From Hemibagrus wyckioides (taxonomy: Eukaryota > Chordata > Actinopteri > Siluriformes > Bagridae), in NCBI RefSeq assembly GCF_019097595.1, contig NC_080717.1, positions 22,811,376-22,875,375 of the forward strand: a stretch of 64,000 nucleotides of DNA, read 5' to 3'. The notes below the pieces were generated by a model, which was not told the origin of the DNA, did no database searches, and saw nothing but the letters and a program-made list of their open reading frames with translations. Both the position numbers and the translations under genes were made by a program. How positions within the stretch are numbered: the stretch's first letter is position 1; every line of letters starts with the position of its first letter. Positions 31,554 through 43,319 of the stretch are shown piece after piece.

Positions 31554-34500
31554 TCACATGACTTCACATTTCTCTGCTGTCTCTTTGAGGTCTACGAATG
31601 TGGCCTGCGCTTTGTCCTTCAGCTGGTCGATATCAACATCCTGTAAGCTTTTGAGTTGACCCAGGACTGACTGTTTGTTCTCTTCCTCTTGGTTGTCTTC
31701 TGCGATCATCTTAGCTAGCTCTGAGGGCAGCTCCACATCCTTGCTTGCTCCCTGGATTTGTGTTTCATCCAGCTCACTCTAGGGTGAGACACAAGCAGGT
31801 AGGTCCAGATCACAGTGATCAGTATTATATAATTATATGGATGCTACGTGAGGAAAGGTAGGCAGTGATGATGTGGTACAGTGAGGGAAAAAATTATTTG
31901 ATCCCCTGCTGATTTTGTACGTTTTCCCATTGACAAAGAAATGATCAGTCTGTAATTTTAATGGTAGGTTTATCTGAACAGTGACAGACAGAATAACAAC
32001 AAAAAAATCCAGAAAAACACATTTCAAAAAAGTTATACATTGATTTGCATTTTATTGAGTGAAATAAGTATTTGACCCCTTTGCAAAACATGACTTAGTA
32101 CTTGGTGGCAAACCCTTGTTGGCAGTCATCAAATGATGATGTGGTATGTGATGTGATGTAGGGAGTGATGATGTGGTATGTGATGTGATGTAGGGAGTGA
32201 TGATGTGGTATGTGATGTGATGTAGGGAGTGATGATGTGGTATGTGATGTGATGTAGGGAGTGATGATGTGGTATGTGATGTGATGTAGGGAGTGATGAT
32301 GTGGTATGTGATGTGATGTAGGGAGTGATGATGTGGTATGTGATGTGATGTAGGCAGTGATGATGTGGTATGTGATGTGATGTAGGCAGTGATGATGTGG
32401 TATGTGATGTAGGGAGTGATGATGTGGTATGTGATGTGATGTAGGCAGTGATGATGTGGTATGTGATGTGATGTAGGGAGTGATGATGTGGTATGTGATG
32501 TAGGCAGTGATGATGTGGTATGTGATGTACGCAGTGATGATGTGGTATGTGATGTGATGTAGGCAGTGATGATGTGGTATGTGATGTGATGTAGGCAGTG
32601 ATGATGTGGTATGTGATGTAGGCAGTGATGATGTGGTATGTGATGTAGGCAGTGATGATGTGGTATGTGATGTAGGGAGTGATGATGTGGTATGTGATGT
32701 GATGTAGGCAGTGATGATGTGGTATGTGATGTGATGTAGGCAGTGATGATGTGGTATGTGATGTAGGGAGTGATGATGTGGTATGTGATGTAGGGAGTGA
32801 TGATGTGGTATGTGATGTAGGCAGTGATGATGTGGTATGTGATGTAGGGAGTGATGATGTGGTATGTGATGTAGGGAGTGATGATGTGGTATGTGATGTA
32901 GGGAGTGATGATGTGGTATGTGATGTGATGTAGGGAGTGATGATGTGGTATGTGATGTAGGCAGTGATGATGTGGTATGTGATGTAGGCAGTGATGATGT
33001 GGTATGTGATGTAGGCAGTGATGATGTGGTATGTGATGTGATGTAGGCAGTGATGATGTGGTATGTGATGTAGGCAGTGATGATGTGGTATGTGATGTAG
33101 GCAGTGATGATGTGGTATGTGATGTAGGCAGTGATGATGTGGTATGTGATGTGATGTAGGCAGTGATGATGTGGTATGTGATGTAGGGAGTGATGATGTG
33201 GTATGTGATGTAGGGAGTGATGATGTGGTATGTGATGTGATGTAGGCAGTGATGATGTGGTATGTGATGTGATGTAGGCAGTGATGATGTGGTATGTGAT
33301 GTGATGTAGGGAGTGATGATGTGGTATGTGATGTGATGTAGGGAGTGATGATGTGGTATGTGATGTGATGTAGGGAGTGATGATGTGGTATGTGATGTAG
33401 GCAGTGATGATGTGGTATGTGATGTAGGCAGTGATGATGTGGTATGTGATGTAGGCAGTGATGATGTGGTATGTGATGTAGGCAGTGATGATGTGGTATG
33501 TGATGTAGGCAGTGATGATGTGGTATGTGATGTAGGCAGTGATGATGTGGTATGTGATGTAGGCAGTGATGATGTGGTATGTGATGTAGGCAGTGATGAT
33601 GTGGTATGTGATGTAGGCAGTGATGATGTGGTATGTGATGTAGGCAGTGATGATGTGGTATGTGATGTGATGTAGGCAGTGATGATGTGGTATGTGATGT
33701 GATGGAGGCAGTGATGATGTGGTATGTGATGTGATGTAGGGAGTGATGATGTGGTATGTGATGTGATGTAGGGAGTGATGATGTGGTATGTGATGTAGGC
33801 AGTGATGATGTGGTATGTGATGTAGGCAGTGATGATGTGGTATGTGATGTAGGCAGTGATGATGTGGTATGTGATGTGATGTAGGCAGTGATGATGTGGT
33901 ATGTGATGTAGGCAGTGATGATGTGGTATGTGATGTAGGCAGTGATGATGTGGTATGTGATGTAGGCAGTGATGATGTGGTATGTGATGTAGGCAGTGAT
34001 GATGTGGTATGTGATGTGATGTAGGGAGTGATGATGTGGTATGTGATGTGATGTAGGGAGTGATGATGTGGTATGTGATGTAGGCAGTGATGATGTGGTA
34101 TGTGATGTAGGCAGTGATGATGTGGTATGTGATGTGATGTAGGGAGTGATGATGTGGTATGTGATGTAGGGAGTGATGATGTGGTATGTGATGTGATGTA
34201 GGCAGTGATGATGTGGTATGTGATGTGATGTAGGGAGTGATGATGTGGTATGTGATATAGGGAGTGATGATGTGGTATGTGATGTAGGCAGTGATGATGT
34301 GGTATGTGATGTAGGCAGTGATGATGTGGTATGTGATGTAGGGAGTGATGATGTGGTATGTGATGTGATGTAGGCAGTGATGATGTGGTATGTGATGTGA
34401 TGTAGGGAGTGATGATGTGGTATGTGATGTGATGTAGGCAGTGATGATGTGGTATGTGATGTGATGTAGGCAGTGATGATGTGGTATGTGATGGGATGTA

Positions 34501-37500
34501 CGCAGTGCTGATGTGGTATGTGATGTGATGTAGGGAGTGATGATGTGGTATGTGATGTAGGCAGTGATGATGTGGTATGTGATGTGATGTAGGCAGTGAT
34601 GATGTGGTATGTGATATAGGGAGTGATGATGTGGTATGTGATGTGATGAGGAACCAGTGATGATGTGGTATGTGATGTGATGTAGGGAGTGATGATGTGG
34701 TATGTGATGTGATATAGGGAGTGATGTGGTATGTGATGTGATGTAGGCAGTGATGATGTGGTATGTGATGTGATATAGGGAGTGATGTGGTATGTGATGT
34801 GATGTAGGCAGTGATGATGTGGTATGTGATGTGATGTAGGCAGTGATGATGTGGTATGTGATGTGATGTAGGGAGTGATGATGTGGTATGTGATGTGATA
34901 TAGGGAGTGATGTGGTATGTGATGTGATGTAGGCAGTGATGATGTGGTATGTGATGTGATGTAGGGAGTGATGATGTGGTATGTGATGTGATGTAGGGAG
35001 TGATGATGTGGTATGTGATGTAGGCAGTGATGATGTGGTATGTGATGTAGGCAGTGATGATGTGGTATGTGATGTGATGTAGGGAGTGATGATGTGGTAT
35101 GTGATGTGATGTAGGGAGTGATGATGTGGTATGTGATGTAGGGAGTGATGATGTGGTATGTGATGTAGGGAGTGATGATGTGGTATGTGATGTAGGCAGT
35201 GATGATGTGGTATGTGATGTGATGTAGGCAGTGATGATGTGGTATGTGATGTGATGTAGGCAGTGATGATGTGGTATGTGATGTGATGTAGGGAGTGATG
35301 ATGTGGTATGTGATGTGATGTAGGGAGTGATGATGTGGTATGTGATGTGATGTAGGGAGTGATGATGTGGTATGTGATGTGATGTAGGCAGTGATGATGT
35401 GGTATGTGATGTGATGTAGGAGTGATGATGTGGTATGTGATGTGATAGAGGGTGTGTTGATGTGGTGTGTGATGTAGGCAGTGATGATGTGGTATGTGAT
35501 GTAGGGAGTGATGATGTGGTATGTGATGTGATGTAGGCAGTGATGATGTGGTATGTGATGTGATGTAGGCAGTGATGATGTGGTATGTGATGTGATGTAG
35601 GCAGTGATGATGTGGTATGTGATGTGATGTAGGCAGTGATGATGTGGTATGTGATGTGATGTAGGCAGTGATGATGTGGTATGTGATGTAGGCAGTGATG
35701 ATGTGGTATGTGATGTGATGTAGGCAGTGATGATGTGGTATGTGATGTAGGCAGTGATGATGTGGTATGTGATGTGATGTAGGCAGTGATGATGTGGTAT
35801 GTGATGTGATGTAGGCAGTGATGATGTGGTATGTGATGTGATGTAGGGAGTGATGATGTGGTATGTGATGTGATGTAGGCAGTGATGATGTGGTATGTGA
35901 TGTGATGTAGGCAGTGATGATGTGGTATGTGATGTAGGCAGTGATGATGTGGTATGTGATGTGATGTAGGCAGTGATGATGTGGTATGTGATGTAGGCAG
36001 TGATGATGTGGTATGTGATGTGATGTAGGCAGTGATGATGTGGTATGTGATGTAGGCAGTGATGATGTGGTATGTGATGTAGGCAGTGATGATGTGGTAT
36101 GTGATGTGATGTAGGGAGTGATGATGTGGTATGTGATGTAGGGAGTGATGATGTGGTATGTGATGTAGGGAGTGATGATGTGGTATGTGATGTGATGTAG
36201 GCAGTGATGATGTGGTATGTGATGTGATGTAGGCAGTGATGATGTGGTATGTGATGTGATATAGGGAGTGATGATGTGGTATGTGATGTAGGGAGTGATG
36301 ATGTGGTATGTGATGTGATGTAGGCAGTGATGATGTGGTATGTGATGTGATGTAGGCAGTGATGATGTGGTATGTGATGTGATATAGGGAGTGATGATGT
36401 GGTATGTGATGTGATGTAGGCAGTGATGATGTGGTATGTGATGTGATATAGGGAGTGATGATGTGGTATGTGATGTAGGGAGTGATGATGTGGTATGTGA
36501 TGTGATGTAGGCAGTGATGATGTGGTATGTGATGTGATGTAGGCAGTGATGATGTGGTATGTGATGTGATGTAGGGAGTGATGATGTGGTATGTGATGTA
36601 GGCAGTGATGATGTGGTATGTGATGTGATGTAGGCAGTGATGATGTGGTATGTGATGTAGGCAGTGATGATGTGGTATGTGATGTGATGTAGGGAGTGAT
36701 GATGTGGTATGTGATGTAGGGAGTGATGATGTGGTATGTGATGTGATATAGGGAGTGATGATGTGGTATGTGATGTGATGTAGGGAGTGATGATGTGGTA
36801 TGTGATGTAGGGAGTGATGATGTGGTATGTGATGTGATGTAGGGAGTGATGATGTGGTATGTGATGTAGGGAGTGATGATGTGGTATGTGATGTGATGTA
36901 GGCAGTGATGATGTGGTATGTGATGTAGGGAGTGATGATGTGGTATGTGATGTAGGCAGTGATGATGTGGTATGTGATGTGATGTACGCAGTGATGATGT
37001 GGTATGTGATGTGATGTAGGGAGTGATGATGTGGTATGTGATGTGATGTAGGGAGTGATGATGTGGTATGTGATGTAGGCAGTGATGATGTGGTATGTGA
37101 TGTGATGTAGGCAGTGATGATGTGGTATGTGATGTGATGTAGGGAGTGATGATGTGGTATGTGATGTGATGTAGGGAGTGATGATGTGGTATGTGATGTG
37201 ATATAGGGAGTGATGATGTGGTATGTGATGTGATGTAGGCAGTGATGATGTGGTATGTGATGTGATGTAGGGAGTGATGATGTGGTATGTGATGTGATGT
37301 AGGGAGTGATGATGTGGTATGTGATGTATGTAGGGAGTGATGATGTGGTATGTGATGTGATGTAGGGAGTGATGATGTGGTATGTGATGTGTGATTAGGA
37401 GTGATGATGTGGTATGTGATGTGATGTAGGGAGTGATGATGTGGTATGTGATGTGATGTAGGCAGTGATGATGTGGTATGTGATGTGATGTAGGGAGTGA

Positions 37501-40069
37501 TGATGTGGTATGTGATGTGATGTAGGGAGTGATGATGTGGTATGTGATGTGATGTAGGGAGTGATGATGTGGTATGTGATGTGATGTAGGCAGTGATGAT
37601 GTGGTATGTGATGTGATGTAGGCAGTGATGATGTGGTATGTGATGTGATGTAGGGAGTGATGATGTGGTATGTGATGTGATGTAGGCAGTGATGATGTGG
37701 TATGTGATGTAGGGAGTGATGATGTGGTATGTGATGTGATGTAGGGAGTGATGATGTGGTATGTGATGTGATGTAGGCAGTGATGATGTGGTATGTGATG
37801 TGATGTAGGCAGTGATGATGTGGTATGTGATGTGATGTAGGGAGTGATGATGTGGTATGTGATGTGATGTAGGCAGTGATGATGTGGTATGTGATGTGAT
37901 GTAGGCAGTGATGATGTGGTATGTGATGTGATGTAGGGAGTGATGATGTGGTATGTGATGTGATATAGGGAGTGATGATGTGGTATGTGATGTGATGTAG
38001 GGAGTGATGATGTGGTATGTGATGTGATGTAGGCAGTGATGATGTGGTATGTGATGTGATGTAGGGAGTGATGATGTGGTATGTGATGTGATGTAGGGAG
38101 TGATGATGTGGTAATGTGATGTGATGTAGGCAGTGGATGATGTGGTATGTGATGTGATGTAGGGAGTGATGATGTGGTATGTGATGTAGGCAGGTGATGG
38201 ATTGTTGGGTATGTGATGTGATGTAGCGCAGTGATGATGTGGTATGTGATGTGATGTAGGGGAGGTGATTGATGGTGGTATGTGATGTGATGTAGGGAGT
38301 GATGATGTGGTATGTGATGTGATGTAGGGAGTGATTGATTGTGGTATGTGATGTGATATAGGGAGTGATGATGTGGTATGTGATGTGATGTAGGGAGTGA
38401 TGATGTGGTATGTGATGTGATGTAGGCAGTGATGATGTGGTATGTGATGTGATGTAGGGAGTGATGATGTGGTATGTGATGTGATGTAGGGAGTGATGAT
38501 GTGGTATGTGATGTGATGTAGGCAGTGATGATGTGGTAGTGATGTAGGAGTGATGATGTGGTATGTGATGTAGGCAGTGATGATGTGGTATGTGATGTGA
38601 TGTAGGCAGTGATGATGTGGTATGTGATGTGATGTAGGGAGTGATGATGTGGTATGTGATGTGATGTAGGGAGTGATGATGTGGTATGTGATGTGATGTA
38701 GGCAGTGATGATGTGGTATGTGATGTGATGTAGGGAGTGATGATGTGGTATGTGATGTGATGTAGGCAGTGATGATGTGGTATGTGATGTGATGTAGGGA
38801 GTGATGATGTGGTATGTGATGTTACTTGCCTTGGGCAGTCTGTATTTTTCCCTAAAATGGCTCCTGACCGTGGCTCTCTCTGCTTTCTTCTGTGCGAAGT
38901 TGGCTTCTCGCTCTATCCTGAGTGAACATGATAAAGAGAATGATCGTAGCATTGCAGACTGAAACCCCAACTCCTCTGGCCTTACACTGTCCCCCTCTGA
39001 CTGGTTTATAGTGTGACACTGTCCTGCTGAAGTACTTCATTACCCACTCAGCTGCCTTGGTGAAAACTCACACAGCAGCACTAGTGCACTCTCTTTCATT
39101 TCTTTTTCTCCACTCTTCCGTTCTCTCTTTTTCCTCTCTTCCTACATTCCTGATTTTTCTTTGCCTCCTTCCTTCCTTCCTTCCTTCCTTCCTTCCTTCT
39201 TAATTTCTTCCTTCCTTCCTTACTTACTCCCTCCCTTCCTTCCTTCGTTCCTTCCCTCCTTCCTTCCTTCTTTCCTTCCTTCGTTCCTCCCTCCCTCCCC
39301 AACGGACCATGCTGTATATCCCACCTTGCCCTGCACTCAGCATTCCCGGGATATCCACCAGACTCCATGTGACCTTGATGAGGATGATGTGGTTACTGAA
39401 GATTGAAGATTGACTGAGTTTGAACAGATTTGTATGTCTTGAACTGTGATATGATTCCATGCAGAAAACCGCATGAGCATTTCTCCCAAAATGTGTGTGA
39501 TATAAAGAATAAATGATTACGTGGTGTAGAGAGTGTCAGAGAGATAAAACTGTTAGAGATTCAGGAGACAGATATGTTCCTAGGTCGTCATGGCGTATGT
39601 TATTGATTGAAGGTAAACTGGTCTGTAATTTCAAACCCAATACCTTCTATTATTTCATGACATAGAGGTGATGAGGCTATTTTTATAGTGCTGGATGCTG
39701 GAAACTAAATACTAGGCTCAAATGTTTGCACAAAAACTCGCTTTAAAGGTGAAGTAAGCATGTCCTGTATATCAACAGACAATTTCTTCATTTTACAGTA
39801 ATGTTAAGGCTTTAGTTTTAAAATGAAGATACACGTAACTGTCCTACAGTACAGACTGACAGCACAGAGCAAGCATTTCCCACCAAAATAATTCTTGCAA
39901 GACTGACTTACTTCTCCTCTGCCAGCTGCTGCTGATACTCCTCAAACTCCTCCTGTGTCATCCCCTTAGCCGCCGCCTCCGTCTTCTCCCCTTCGGCTTT
40001 CTCTTCTCCGAGACCCCCGGTGAGATCCTTCAGCTGACCCCCTATCATGTGTTTGACCACGAACGCCAT
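31554..40069 (-). CDS. cplx3: Complexin-3, complete (3 exons)
   Basis: SNARE-complex-binding regulator of synaptic vesicle fusion; in vertebrates the complexin-3/4 subgroup serves retinal ribbon synapses. Exons are 39912-40069 (starts [18 protein letters not shown]), 38830-38917 ([20 protein letters not shown], ending YRLPK) and 31554-31778 (SELDETQIQ, ending AEKCEVM). Joined product 156 residues, near the usual 158. The central SNARE-binding helix spans roughly residues 45-80. The terminal CEVM is a CAAX box predicting farnesylation, which separates complexin-3/4 from complexin-1/2. Intron 1 has a GTAAGT donor. Intron 2 uses GC: AAG|GCAAGT at 38824-38829, pairing in phase 0 with the CCCTAG acceptor before 31778; no in-frame GT alternative joins correctly. 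Intron 2 is about 7.05 kb and almost wholly a minisatellite. It lies on the same strand as csk and adal. Confidence 0.94.
31879..32129. mobile_element. Truncated Tc1/mariner-type element beside the minisatellite
   Basis: Begins CAGTGAGGGAAAAAATTATT directly after a TA (31877-31878) and continues with sequence typical of a widespread fish Tc1-like family (AAATAAGTATTTGACCCCTT, ACTTAGTACTTGGTGGCAAA). The right part is missing: at about 32125-32133 it runs into the minisatellite. A single unit-like segment, GTAGGCAGTGATGATGTGGTA, stands immediately to its left at 31858-31878, so the element sits inside repeat-unit sequence. No coding capacity remains. Family assignment is from recall of the sequence type, not a search. 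Confidence 0.75.
32134..38820 (-). repeat. 6.7-kb minisatellite filling cplx3 intron 2
   Basis: About 220 head-to-tail units of two lengths, 27 bp and 32 bp; the longer has an extra GATGT. On the plus strand the unit core is GTGATGATGTGGTATGTGAT followed by one or two GATGT steps and AGGGA or AGGCA. Variation is mainly unit length and the G/C site, with rare ATATAGG variants. On the gene strand the unit has C, A and T only, or a single G in the GCC variant. All three minus-strand frames are open, which produces a false frame of about 2,290 codons rich in His, Thr, Ser and Ile. This is intronic DNA, not a gene. The cluster of odd indels at 38110-38340 looks like assembly noise. Confidence 0.97.
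38824..38829 (-). promoter_or_regulatory. GC-type 5' splice site of cplx3 intron 2
   Basis: The minus strand reads AAG|GCAAGT after the YRLPK codons. The extended match to the GC-AG donor consensus and the phase-0 junction with exon 3 support it. The first minisatellite unit starts about nine bases further into the intron. Confidence 0.8.
39160..39300. repeat. (TTCC)n array in cplx3 intron 1
   Basis: Pyrimidine tetranucleotide run between cplx3 exons 1 and 2. The rest of that intron (39300-39911) has no recognised feature. Confidence 0.9.
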
Positions 40070-40229
40070 CTCTCACACAACACAAGGCTTTACAGCGCAC
40101 ACCAATCAGAGCTGAACTGGAATAGTGATCAATGCTCTCTCACAACATGAACTACAACTCAGAGTAAAACTGATCAAGTGTCCATCTGTGTGGAGCTTTC
40201 AGAACACCAGCAGCTCTGTCTCAGTGCAT

Positions 40230-40236
40230 GTGACCG

Positions 40237-40268
<32 letters not shown>

Positions 40269-40333
40269 ACTCACTTCATGTGACCGTCACTCTCTCTCTC
40301 TCTCTCTCTCTCTTTCACTCACTTCATGTGACC

Positions 40334-40370
<37 letters not shown>

Positions 40371-40438
40371 TCTCTCTCTCTCTCTCTCCCCCTCTCTCTT
40401 TTTCACTCGCTCACTTTTTATAAATCCACCCTGTTCTG

Positions 40439-40516
<78 letters not shown>

Positions 40517-40594
40517 TCTCTCTCTCTCTCTCTCCCCCTCTCTCTTTTTCACTCACTCACTTTTTATAAATCCACCCTGTTCTGTCTCTCCCTC

Positions 40595-40625
<31 letters not shown>

Positions 40626-40945
40626 CACACACACTCACACACACTTTTTATCAATCCATCCTGTACACTCTCTCTCTCTCTCTCTCTCTCTCTCACTTTT
40701 TATAAATCCACCCTTTTCTGTCTGTCTCTCTCTCTCTCTTACTCACTCTTTATGAATCCACCCTGTTCTCTCGGTCTGTCTGTCTGCTGTCTGTCTGTCT
40801 GCCTGCCTGTCTATCTGTCTCTTTCTCTCTCACTTTTTATAAATCCACCCTGTTCTGTTTGTCTGTCTGTCTATCTGTCTATCTCTCTCTCTCTCTCCCT
40901 TCATATAAATCCATCCTGCTCTCTCTCCCTCTCTCTCTTTCTCTG
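40230..40945. repeat. CT array punctuated by TTTTTATAAATCCACCCTG unit, block 1
   Basis: CT dinucleotide runs of varying length separated by about seven copies of a unit with the core TTTTTATAAATCCACCCTGT, some diverged, plus CACTCACTTCATGTGACCGT units at its left end. It starts about 160 bp upstream of the cplx3 start codon. Confidence 0.9.
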
Positions 40946-41034
40946 ACATTTGATTTTGACCAATTTACCATCAGCTACAGACGCTGAATCCATTGATTCC
41001 ACCTTGTTTTTCTTACTGACTTGCACCCAACTTT

Positions 41035-41110
41035 TCCTTCCTTCCTTCCTTCCTTCCTTCCTTCCTTCCTTCCTTCCTTCCTTCCTCCCTCCCTCCCTCC
41101 CTCCCTCTCC
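41035..41110. repeat. (TTCC)n array
   Basis: CCTT tetranucleotide run ending in CCCT. Flanking sequence 40950-41035 and 41110-41300 contains TTGATTCCACCTTGTTTTTC twice, also echoed near 46350. Confidence 0.9.
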
Positions 41111-42290
41111 TATACAGTAGGCGCTTACATGTTAACCAATTTGCTTGTACTTCAGTAACTTACTGCAACTCACAAACATAATAACTGAACATTTGATTCC
41201 ACCTTGTTTTTCTTACTGACTCGCCCCAACTAGGAAACTCGGAGAGCTTAAAGTAAATGCTGAATTTCCCACTCGTAATTACGACTTTGTGGTGATGTTC
41301 AAGTGCGTGTAACTAGTAAATGCGATCTTTCCGACATGTCCCATCATTTATCCCAGACTGGAGATACAGGAGATTGCTGTGGATGGAAAGCAGTTAGAAA
41401 GCATGAAGATGGCTTTGGACTGCAATTGTCACTCGAGTCTCTATCAGTAAATAGCTGATCATTTTCACACAATAGACTTCATGTTATAACCTCCTGGTTA
41501 CGCAAGTGCACCATTTTTGACCATATAGTGAGGGAATGATTTATAATTACACTATCTGGTGTCACCTAGATGAGGATGGCTTCCCTTTTGAGTCAACGGA
41601 ACTGAACTATGTGACACACATTCACACACTCTTTCATATCTAGGTGCAATTTAGAACAGCTAATCTAATCCACCGACTTGAACGGTGGGAGGAAACCAAA
41701 AAATCTGGAGGAAATGCACATGACACTTGGCAGAAGATGTAAAAACTCCATGCAGACAGAAACCTGAGCTCCGAATTGAATTCCGGAAGTCCCTGGAGCT
41801 AGGAGGCGTCTCCGGATCTCGCATCACATCATCACAGGTGGACAGTGTAGAGCTCTCCTCCACTCCACTCCATCACCTTTATTACTCTCTCTTCTTCCTG
41901 TCTTTTTCTTTTACTCCCTCTCTTTTCTCCAATCTTCCTATTTCTTTTAAACTTTTTCTCTCTCCCCTTGATTATTTCCTATTCTTTATTTCTTGAATTG
42001 TTTGATATAAAAAAAAACTGAATCCTGCTCTATTTTTAAATAGAAATATCTGAATAAAACTGCTGATTTATTTCTGCTCATGTTACGCAACACTACATCT
42101 AACATTAGAGATGATGGACGTGTCCACTGGTTTTGAAAATCCAACTGCTTTACTGTATACTGGACAACAGATTGTCCATGGTGCCAATGCACATGTGTAC
42201 AAACACAGAGGTCTTTCCTAAAGTCTACTGTACAATTCTTATACACACATGACCATAACTGCTCATCACACGTCTCTCATCTCCTTCCTC
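41110..42290. other. No gene seen
   Basis: Includes a degraded L2/SINE tail (about 41570-41800) and otherwise AT-rich sequence. No exon with splice signals found, including any lman1l exon. Confidence 0.4.
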
Positions 42291-42345
<55 letters not shown>

Positions 42346-42423
42346 TCATTTCTTTTCTTCCTTCCATTCTTTCCTTCCTTCCTTCCTTCCTTCCTTCCTT
42401 CCTTCCTTCCATTCATCCATACT

Positions 42424-42460
<37 letters not shown>

Positions 42461-42480
42461 ACTTTTTATAAATCCACCCT

Positions 42481-42534
<54 letters not shown>

Positions 42535-42562
42535 ACTCACTCACTTTTTATAAATCCACCCT

Positions 42563-42602
<40 letters not shown>

Positions 42603-42680
42603 ACTCACTCACTTTTTATAAATCCACCCTGTTCTCTCTCTCTCTCTCTCTCTCTCACTCACTTTTTATAAATCCACCCT

Positions 42681-42728
<48 letters not shown>

Positions 42729-42756
42729 ACTCACTCACTTTTTATAAATCCACCCT

Positions 42757-42796
<40 letters not shown>

Positions 42797-42824
42797 ACTC
42801 ACTCACTTTTTATAAATCTACCCT

Positions 42825-42861
<37 letters not shown>

Positions 42862-42898
42862 CTTTTTATAAATCCACCCTGTTCTGTCTGTCTGTCTG

Positions 42899-42954
<56 letters not shown>

Positions 42955-42980
42955 ACTCACTTTTTATAAATCCACCCTGT

Positions 42981-43034
<54 letters not shown>

Positions 43035-43080
43035 TCTCTCTCTTTCACTCACTCACTCACTTTTTATAAATCCACCCTGT

Positions 43081-43150
<70 letters not shown>

Positions 43151-43178
43151 TCACTCACTTTTTATAAATCCACCCTGT

Positions 43179-43216
<38 letters not shown>

Positions 43217-43318
43217 ATTTTCTTTTTATGAATCCACCCTGTTCTCTCTGTCTGTCTGTTTGCTGTCTGTCTGTCTCTCACTCTCTCTCTCTCTCTCTCT
43301 CTCACTCTCTCTCCCACT
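42290..43318. repeat. CT array punctuated by TTTTTATAAATCCACCCTG unit, block 2
   Basis: Starts with TTTC and TTCC runs (42290-42420), then about 11 copies of the TATAAATCCACCCTGTTC unit alternating with long CT runs and CACTCACTCACT or GTCTGTCTGTCT steps. Same unit as block 1. Confidence 0.92.
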
Positions 43319-43319
43319 T

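Noticed and set aside
32751..33675. Plus-strand frames of repeated VCDVGSDDV
   Set aside because: Same minisatellite read on the antisense strand over runs of 27-bp units; no gene signals.
32095..38970. A 2,291-codon minus-strand open frame rich in His, Thr, Ser and Ile
   Set aside because: It is the stop-free cplx3 intron minisatellite plus exon 2 read without splicing; no domain, and spliced exons reproduce complexin-3 exactly.
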